The notes beneath the pieces were generated by a model, which saw only the letters and a program-made list of their open reading frames with translations, was not told where the DNA came from and did not search any database. Shown here piece after piece: positions 57,471 to 64,000 of a stretch of DNA of 64,000 bases. Source of the DNA: Tillandsia leiboldiana (taxonomy: Eukaryota; Streptophyta; Magnoliopsida; Poales; Bromeliaceae); assembly GCA_029204045.2 (NCBI GenBank), contig CM055077.1, positions 8,385,221 to 8,449,220 of the forward strand. Direction: 5' to 3'. Every line of letters starts with the position of its first letter. Position 1 is the stretch's first letter. A program made the translations under genes and the position numbers.

Positions 57471-59180
57471 AATATCTCGAATAACATCTCAATGACAGGA
57501 ATCAACAGGTGTCATCTAATCATGCAAATATATATATATCAATCAATCAGGATCAGTCAGGAATAATCAGGGATCATGTAGATAATAATCGGCTGACCGT
57601 GAACAAACAATCACATGTATAAGTCTAATCGAGTCGATGTCAAACAGGAGAATCATGACGTGTCAAACGAGATTAACATATATCAGATAAGTCCTATAGA
57701 TATAATCATCAGGGCAAATCAAAAACAGGTGTCCGACTGGACTAAAGCAACCAGAGGGCCGAATAGATCAAGCCCGGACCGAAGCTAACCCACCTGAATG
57801 TAGGCGGTCCAACGACTCCAACAGAAGGCTCGTGGGCCGGAGTCAGACTGCAAGAACCTGAATCATATAACTGGGATCAATAACAGACTCACTCGTACCC
57901 ATCCCGACAACACTATATCAATAAAATACTATCACGGAAAACTTAGCCAAAACCAGGCTTAAACCGGAGTTTCAGGAAAAACTATCGAACCATTAAGCCG
58001 ACCTGCCGACAGTTTAGAAAATATCCGAAATCTGCCGAACTGTACCTGCTGACTCTAAATATCACCATCTAAAGCTTTATATAGGACTGGTTTTGGTTAT
58101 TTATCATCTCTTACAATTTTCAGAAATGTATCATTGTAAACTGCCATACAATTCCTACATCCTATAATTAACAAAAACTATTGAAATATTAAATAAGTCA
58201 GCTTCAGCAGTTAGATCAAATTACATTAGAAAAGAGCATAAGATTCCCTTTCCTATCACAGTAATTAATTGATAGTACCATTAGAATCCTTCTATATAAA
58301 TGATAGCAAACTAACAGACAATACAGTAGGCATTTGTTCCTCCCGTATTGAACCATGTAGTTGTATATTTTAAACTCATTTGAGATTATTTCCTGGAACT
58401 GAAGAGCATATCGTCAAGCAATTCAGTCATAAACAAGCATAAGGACATGCCACAGATGGGTTCGCAGTAAAGACAAAACAAAGGAATCCTTTTTTTTTTT
58501 TGATAAAACCAATTAAAACTCTGGAATAATATAACAATAGGTGTATATCAATTATCAAGTCATCTTGTATTTATAATTTTCTTCCCTCAAGATAATGCCT
58601 AAAGCATTTTCATTTTCCCTGATACTTGAACAGTAACAAAGACCACAATTAACCTTTGACAGGAGACCTTCAAGCTTACACGGCATTTCTCTCCAATACT
58701 CTTAATAACAATAGGCTATTTCCATGCAGTATAAGTGAGGTAACGTCTTTAAAGCTTCATATCTGAATCCTGGCCTGATGGAATTACCAATATATTGTGA
58801 TGTGGTAATGGCATGACAAATAGCTTTACTGTGCAAATGAAACCTACTTAAAGCTAGGGCCAAATAAAGAGTCCCACTTGGAAGGTCTAACAAAATACTT
58901 GATCCTACATGAAAGCATCTTAAGTAACTTGATAGGAATTTGTTGGATTCACAACCCATGCCAGCATCCAACTTGAAAGCATATTCTGTTGCCTTTGAAA
59001 AAGTTACAAAGCATTTTATTCCATCCCTAGATCAATCCACTTAAAGCCTATCCTTATTGAATTTATCCTGATTGAAAAGAAAAAGCAATATCTAAAAATA
59101 AACTCTAACACGAGATTACAGAAATTCTCTTCCTTGCCTAGTGTTGTGTACAGCCCAAAAAAAATAAAATCTGCAAGAAC

Positions 59181-59460
59181 TAACCTTGCCGGAATTCGCG
59201 AGGATGAAGGCGGCGTCCCGCGGCGGCGCACGGCGGCGCTGGGTCTCGGCTCGGGTTTCACTCTCACAGGAGCACCCTCAGAAAATGTTCAGTGCAATCC
59301 TTGCTCCTCTGGTTGCTGCGTCGCCGACAACCCGAGAAGAATCAATTTCTTCTTATTCTTTCTTCTCCGGCAACTAAGCGGCGGCCGGTGCGGGGAGGTC
59401 CGGGAAGTGCGGCAGGAAAGGGGGTGCGGTTGTTGAAGTTGCGGCTGGGGGCTTGGGCTA
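59181..59460 (-). other. Exon-like GC-rich segment with splice donor inside the solo LTR
   Basis: On the minus strand a GC-rich stretch of about 280 bp ends in TCCGGCAAG|GTTAGT, a good plant splice donor, near 59184. It is followed by over 1 kb of AT-rich, intron-like sequence. It could be a captured host gene first exon with part of intron 1, or the element's own leader. The short open frame through the donor (ending DAAFILANSGK) is not recognised. Confidence 0.35.
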
Positions 59461-60267
59461 AGGGCTCACAGGAATCCTACCCTTAAATGCATATATATAT
59501 ATATATAGTATATGCATAAATGCAATTTAGTCCCTCTTCACTAATTTGCACGCCAATCGAGGCACACAACCAAGGGTTTTTGTGTAATTTATCATATTTT
59601 CTGCCTTATTTCACGCCTTTCGAGACAACCGGACTGTCAAACTGAAAATCTGACACCGCCACGACATCCGGCTCGACGAAACCTATCAGGTAGCGATTTT
59701 GCTTCACTAAAATTTTGCTCCAAAATTTTTAAATTCCATCTTATACTATACCGAAACATCGTTATCGCGCTTTTCGAGGCTCTAGGGCCGTCAAACGGAA
59801 ATTCCGTCAGCGCCATTGCGTCCAGAACGACGAAACCGTTCAAAATGACTACCTGGATCACTATGTTCGGAATCCGAACAGTAAATCAGTCACGTTACAT
59901 TCGTCGGAGTCCCAAAAATTAAGGTTACTGTTCATCTACAGTAACAACTTAATTACACTGTGCACATAGCAGTGTTACATTGATCGCGTTTATTTGCCCG
60001 CTTCTTCATTGATTTCTGGAAGATCCGACCGTCAGATCGAAAAGTGCTGAATATGAATCTCGCTCAGTTCGACGAGACGATCACAACCGTCAATTCAGAT
60101 TTCCAAGATCATGTCTGGATTGGAAAATAGCCTTTTTGCCTCGTAAGTCGTGCAACGTGCACACTGGCAATTGACCCTATAGGCCAACAGGGGTCTTTTG
60201 AATTCAAAACCAGATCAAAATTCACTTTTAGACTATTTATTAAAAATAAGATATTTCGAGTTTCTAC

Positions 60268-61306
60268 AACACCTCAGCAGAATGGTGTTGTTGAGCGCAA
60301 AAACAGGGTTGTTCAAGAGATGGCGCGTGTGATGCTTCATAGCCGGAATTTACCGCTATATTTTTGGGCTGAAGCTGTGAACACCGCTGTCTATGTCATT
60401 AATCGAGTGTATTTGCGCCCAGGAACTTTAAATACACCATATGAGCTGTGGTTTAGTAGAAAACCGGATATCAAATACTTTCGTATCTTTGGGAGTCGAT
60501 GTTATATTTTGCGTGATCGCGAAAATATTGGTAAGTTCGATTCTCGAAGTGACGAAGGGATCTTTTTGGGTTATTCTACAAATAGCAGAGCATATCGGGT
60601 ATTTAACATGGAATCTAAAACGATTGTAGAATCTATAAATGTTAAAGTAGATGAAGCTTTTCACTTTGCATCTGAAAAATCTACCCTCGATATCTCTCTT
60701 GATGATGATACTCCTGTAAGTGCATCTTCTCATGATAATACTTCCAATATTAATGATGCATCTAATGGTTCCTCAAGTTTATCTGATATGCAGGAATCAT
60801 CTCATGTACCTCCGAGTACTCCGTTACAACAAACGTTACGAATCTCCAAGGATCATCCTGAATCAAACATCATTGGAGACCCACAAAGAAGGAGTCAAAC
60901 TCGGAGACAGTTGGTTTGTGGATTCGCTTGCTACGTTTCCTTGATCGAACCAAAGAACATCGATGAAGCTCTTCAGGATGACTACTGGATTAAAGCAATG
61001 CAGGAAGAGCTCCATCAGTTTGAGCGAAACAAAGTTTGGGAATTAACAAAGCCTCCAAAGCAACACAATGTGATAGGTACCAAATGGATTTTCAAGAATA
61101 AGAAAAATGAAGATGGTACCATCATCAGGAACAAAGCACGTTTAGTTGCTCAAGGCTACTCTCAAGTAGAAGGTATAGACTTTGATGAAACTTTCGCCCC
61201 TGTAGCTAGACTCGAGTCCATTCGTATCTTATTTGCGATAGCTTGTCATTTTAAAATAAAATTATTTCAAATGGACGTTAAGAGCGCGTTTTTAAATGGG
61301 TTTTAA
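60268..61306 (+). pseudogene. Copia-C integrase end and RT N-terminal part
   Basis: It resumes with QQNGVVERKNRV (catalytic Glu of integrase), then MARVMLHSRNLPLYFWAEAV, the linker, and RVT_2 with KWIFKNKK, KARLVAQGYSQ, DETFAPVARLESI and MDVKSAFLNGF. It ends in a stop caused by a small deletion (FLNGFLNEEV in Copia-A). Confidence 0.92.
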
Positions 61307-61310
61307 ATGA

Positions 61311-62468
61311 GGAAGTTTATGTGGCTCAACCGAAAGGTTTTGTAGACTGTAAACTACCTAACCATGTTTTTTGTTTGAAAAAGGCTCTTTACGGTTTAAA
61401 ACAAGCACCGCGAGCATGGTACGAAAGGCTAACAAAGCACCTATTGGATAAGGGCTATACTCGAGGGGGAGCTGACAGGACTCTCTTTGTGAAGCATTAT
61501 CAAAATAACTTCATTGTTGCACAAATCTATGTCGATGACATTGTTTTTGGAGCAACAAAGGATAATGATGCTTCTAAATTCGCTGAAACCATGGAAAGCG
61601 AATTTGAGATGGCAATGATGGGCGAATTGACTTATTTCCTTGGATTGCAAGTGAAACAGAGTGACGAAGGCATCCATTTGTGTCAATCCAAGTATGCTTT
61701 GGAGTTGGTCAAAAAGTTTGATCTAGAAAATTGTAAAGATTTTCTGACTCCAATGGGAACTAGCAATAAAGGATTAGGAAGTGAATCTTTTAGTGAGAAT
61801 GTAGACGAGAAACTTTATCGGAGTATGATTGGAAGTCTACTTTACCTCACGGCTAGTCGCCCTGATATATCTTTTGGTGTTGGGATCTGCGCGAGATATC
61901 AATCTGCACCAAAGGAGGTTCACCTGAAAGCGGTGAAACGGATCATCCGATACATTAAAGGAACCATAAATTTCGAAATTTGGTATCCTATGGGAACAAG
62001 TTTAGATATTATTGGATACTCAGATGCCGATTGGGCAGGATTTGTGGATGATCGGAAAAGTACGAGTGGTGCATGTTTTTATTTAGGCCATTGCCTTGTT
62101 GCATGGCACAGTAAAAAGCAAAATTGCATTGCACTCTCGACTGCCGAAGCGGAATATATTTCAGCGGGTAGTTGTTCAACCCAACTCATTGGATGAAAAG
62201 TGTGTTGAGCGACTTCCGGATTTCAGCAACTTCGGTAACAATTCTTTGTGACAACACTAGTGCTATAAACATTTCCAAAAACCCTATGTTGCACTCTAGA
62301 ACAAAACACATTGAACTTAGATATCATTTTCTTAGAGAGCTAGTTGAATCAAATACTCTTCAACTGTCATATATTTCAACTGAAGATCAATTAGCTGATA
62401 TTTTAACAAAACCTTGGATCAAAAATGTTTTATTCATTTGCGTAAAGCAATTGGAATGCTTTCCTTGA
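61311..62468 (+). pseudogene. Copia-C RT C-terminal part and RNase H
   Basis: Contains EEVYMAQPKGF-like sequence, LKKALYGLKQAPRAWYERL, the RT active site IYVDDIVFG, TYFLGLQVKQS, and RNase H (GYSDADWAGF, ALSTAEAEYISAGSC). Small deletions near 62190 and 62415 shift the frame, and the end reads ILTKPWIKN instead of LTKPLDQKR. Confidence 0.92.
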
Positions 62469-63405
62469 AATAAACTTCTTTTTGAAACTTTTGCTTAGGT
62501 TAGGTTTTGTTTTTGTGTTTTTGTTCATTATCTATGCTTAGACATAGAATATTAATTGAGCATTAGTTTGATTGACTTTAACTGCATCCTTTTATATATT
62601 TAGAAATCTATTATGCTTTAGATGTCATAATATTTCATTTGATGCAATGATCATTTATGTCAATTAACTCATCTTTTGTTTTGATCAAAGTCAATTTCTC
62701 TCTCGATGATCTCTTGGTATAGTTTTTATCTTATTTGACTGTTTAGTCGAGTATGAAATCGAGATCAATATTTGGCTGAATACTTTATATCTTAAATAAT
62801 TGATAGCCAATTGAGGGGGAGTCAAAGAAAAAGTATTATGCTCAAAAGATGTGGAAAGAGTTATATCCCAATGAGGAGTGTGAAAACTACCACCACATGG
62901 AGGAAAGAGCTACCACCTCGGTCGTCCGAGTACTGTGTGCAGCTACCACATGTATACCAAGCAAGGTTTTTCAAGTTTGATTAAATAAAATGCGTGTTGA
63001 AATACTTGACTCTGTCAAAATTTCAAGGTTGGTATAAGGTGGGATTTTTAATGAAAGATGCTCAAAGAGCCACTATCTTCAATAAATTGACTAGATACAT
63101 TATCTAATTTATCTGGGATGTTAGACATCTATTGATCTTTGTATTTCATTTTCTTTACCGAATTGATGATTTGATAAAGGCATTACTCATAAGAACAAGT
63201 TAGATGTAATTGAAGTTGTTCAACTTTAAGGGATTTAATTTTTATAAATTTTCGTTTCATTTGTTGGATGTTATTGATAGATTTGGTATAATCTATTTCT
63301 TGTTGTATGAAACGATGATTTTATTTAAAGTTGATACACAAAGTGCTTACAATCTTTTTCTGGTTTTTCTAGAATTTCTCTGAAATTTTTTAAAGAAAAA
63401 GTTGG
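62469..63405 (+). other. Copia-C spacer between pol and aORF promoter
   Basis: AT-rich, non-coding, homologous to 34300-35213 and 50220-51131 in inverse. It includes the conserved GTGGTAG-type block (62875-62960, as CTACCAC). Confidence 0.65.
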
Positions 63406-63419
63406 AGCCGATCCGGATT

Positions 63420-63694
63420 GGACCTGCTGATCCGGATCCCGAACGCAGATATTCTTCTGCGGGCAGACGATCCGGATTGGACCTGCCGATCCGGATCCCG
63501 AACGCAGTTTTTCACTGCGGGTAGCCGATCCGGATCGTAATCACGAACTGATCCGGATCGCGGCTAGGGTTTTATAAAGAACAAAAGGGTTTTGATTTCT
63601 CTTACTCCAATCTTTTGTTCCAAAGTTTCCAGAGCTTCTCTCTCTAGATTTCATCCATCTTGGAAGCTTTCAAACTCGAGTTCTTCGATTCCAA
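63420..63694 (+). promoter_or_regulatory. Internal promoter and leader exon of the Copia-C aORF
   Basis: GATCCGGATC-like palindromes begin near 63420, 63439, 63468, 63487, 63527 and 63550. CGGCTAGGG and TATAAA (63573-63578) follow, then a leader with CTCTCTCT ending at 63694 before donor GTAAGT (63695-63700). This is the best preserved of the three internal promoter units. The aORF start lies just beyond the window. Confidence 0.65.
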
Positions 63695-64000
63695 GTAAGT
63701 TTTATTGATCAAATCTCGGTTTTTCACCGTTTTTCTTATTCCTCCTCAAAACGTGATGAATTTCTTGTATCAATTTCGTTTGTGGATGGTTTTTGATCAA
63801 ATTTCTTTTGAAATAAGAACTCTGGGTAGATTAGTTTTGATTATATGCTAGGTATTCTCAAGATAAACGGATTTTTGGTCTTCAATTTCAAAAATTTCGG
63901 TTTTACGGCATATAATGGGAATTTTCCAAAATCATGCAATTGATCTATTTTTAAAATTCCTTTTGCAAAACTAATTTGATTCTTAGTCTCTCTACATGAT
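63695..64000 (+). other. Start of the Copia-C aORF leader intron
   Basis: AT-rich sequence colinear with the 383-bp intron of Copia-A. The acceptor would fall about 80 bp past the window end. Confidence 0.55.

Larger units (their letters stand above)
56299..60267 (-). mobile_element. Solo Gypsy-type LTR, 3969 bp, TSD ACACC, inside Copia-C integrase
   Basis: It begins TGTCACGCCCCGAG and ends TCGAGTTTCTACA, with ACACC at 56294-56298 and 60268-60272. Removing it and one ACACC restores continuity between SAPYTP and QQNGVVERKNR of integrase. It shares the GGGTGTGAG, CCCAGTGGG and TACTGGGTAC blocks with the other large LTRs, and like them is in minus orientation by its ends. It contains a 41-bp tandem repeat (57353-57470), degenerate AGCCGAGAGGAT repeats (57058-57120) and an unusual gene-like GC-rich patch (59180-59460). 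Confidence 0.9.
52002..64000 (+). mobile_element. Copia-C: SIRE-like Copia inserted in Copia-B, runs off the window
   Basis: The 5' LTR (52002-53348) begins TGTTAAGGATTTTG immediately after Copia-B RT sequence (ATCTC at 51997-52001 should be its target duplication). The primer site TGGTATCAGAGC lies at 53351-53362. gag-pol follows on the + strand to 62468, then the 3' non-coding region and aORF promoter region up to the window end. The aORF itself and the 3' LTR lie outside. Many stops and frameshifts, plus a 4-kb solo LTR inside integrase, make it the most decayed of the three copies. Confidence 0.9.

Overview
This is nuclear DNA of a flowering plant. The evidence is a spliced housekeeping gene with GT-AG introns, a GC-rich first exon, and long plant-type Copia, Gypsy, LINE, TRIM and MITE elements. 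The GC-rich first exon against AT-rich introns leans towards a monocot, but I cannot name the species. I see no bacterial genes, CRISPR array or tRNA gene.

There is one clear host gene, a UDP-glucose 4-epimerase (UGE) on the + strand at 5043-20496. It has nine exons that join in frame to 354 codons with no break. It stays intact despite a 5'-truncated LINE (861-4694) about 0.35 kb upstream of its ATG. Its introns hold a MITE (intron 1), a 6.7-kb Copia element with a younger MITE in one LTR (intron 2), a 1.6-kb Tourist/Harbinger-like element (intron 5) and a tandem TRIM with three LTRs (intron 6).

Downstream (20.5-25.5 kb) lies AT-rich sequence with a long foldback element, a Mutator-type MITE with a 9-bp target duplication, and a partial Gypsy LTR. 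From 25.5 kb to the end the window is a nest of LTR retrotransposons. A minus-strand chromovirus-like Gypsy (3' LTR 25545-29028) keeps only shreds of gag-protease. Another Gypsy LTR (from 30128) is split by a complete SIRE-like Copia, Copia-A (31018-41659, minus, TSD CATAA), and by a 3.45-kb solo LTR (42002-45452, TSD CCTAC). A plus-strand Gypsy 3' end follows (45.7-46.9 kb). It is fused to a truncated SIRE-like Copia-B (about 46.95-52.0 kb, minus). A third copy, Copia-C (52002 to beyond 64000, plus), is inserted in Copia-B and is itself split in its integrase by a 3.97-kb solo LTR (56299-60267, TSD ACACC).

The most interesting system is in the SIRE-like Copia elements. Downstream of pol they carry an additional ORF (aORF) with an N-terminal hydrophobic segment and a C-terminal coiled coil. 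It is preceded by what looks like its own expression unit: an array of GATCCGGATC palindromes, a TATA-like site, a CT-rich leader, and a 383-bp intron of identical length in copies A and B. The same palindrome array sits just upstream of the TATA box in the LTRs. In Copia-B the aORF is interrupted by a complete 576-bp Cassandra-type TRIM, whose LTRs carry 5S rRNA-derived sequence and which has a GGATG target duplication. In Copia-A the middle of the aORF has been deleted.

All assignments come from reading the sequence and its translations. No database search was run.
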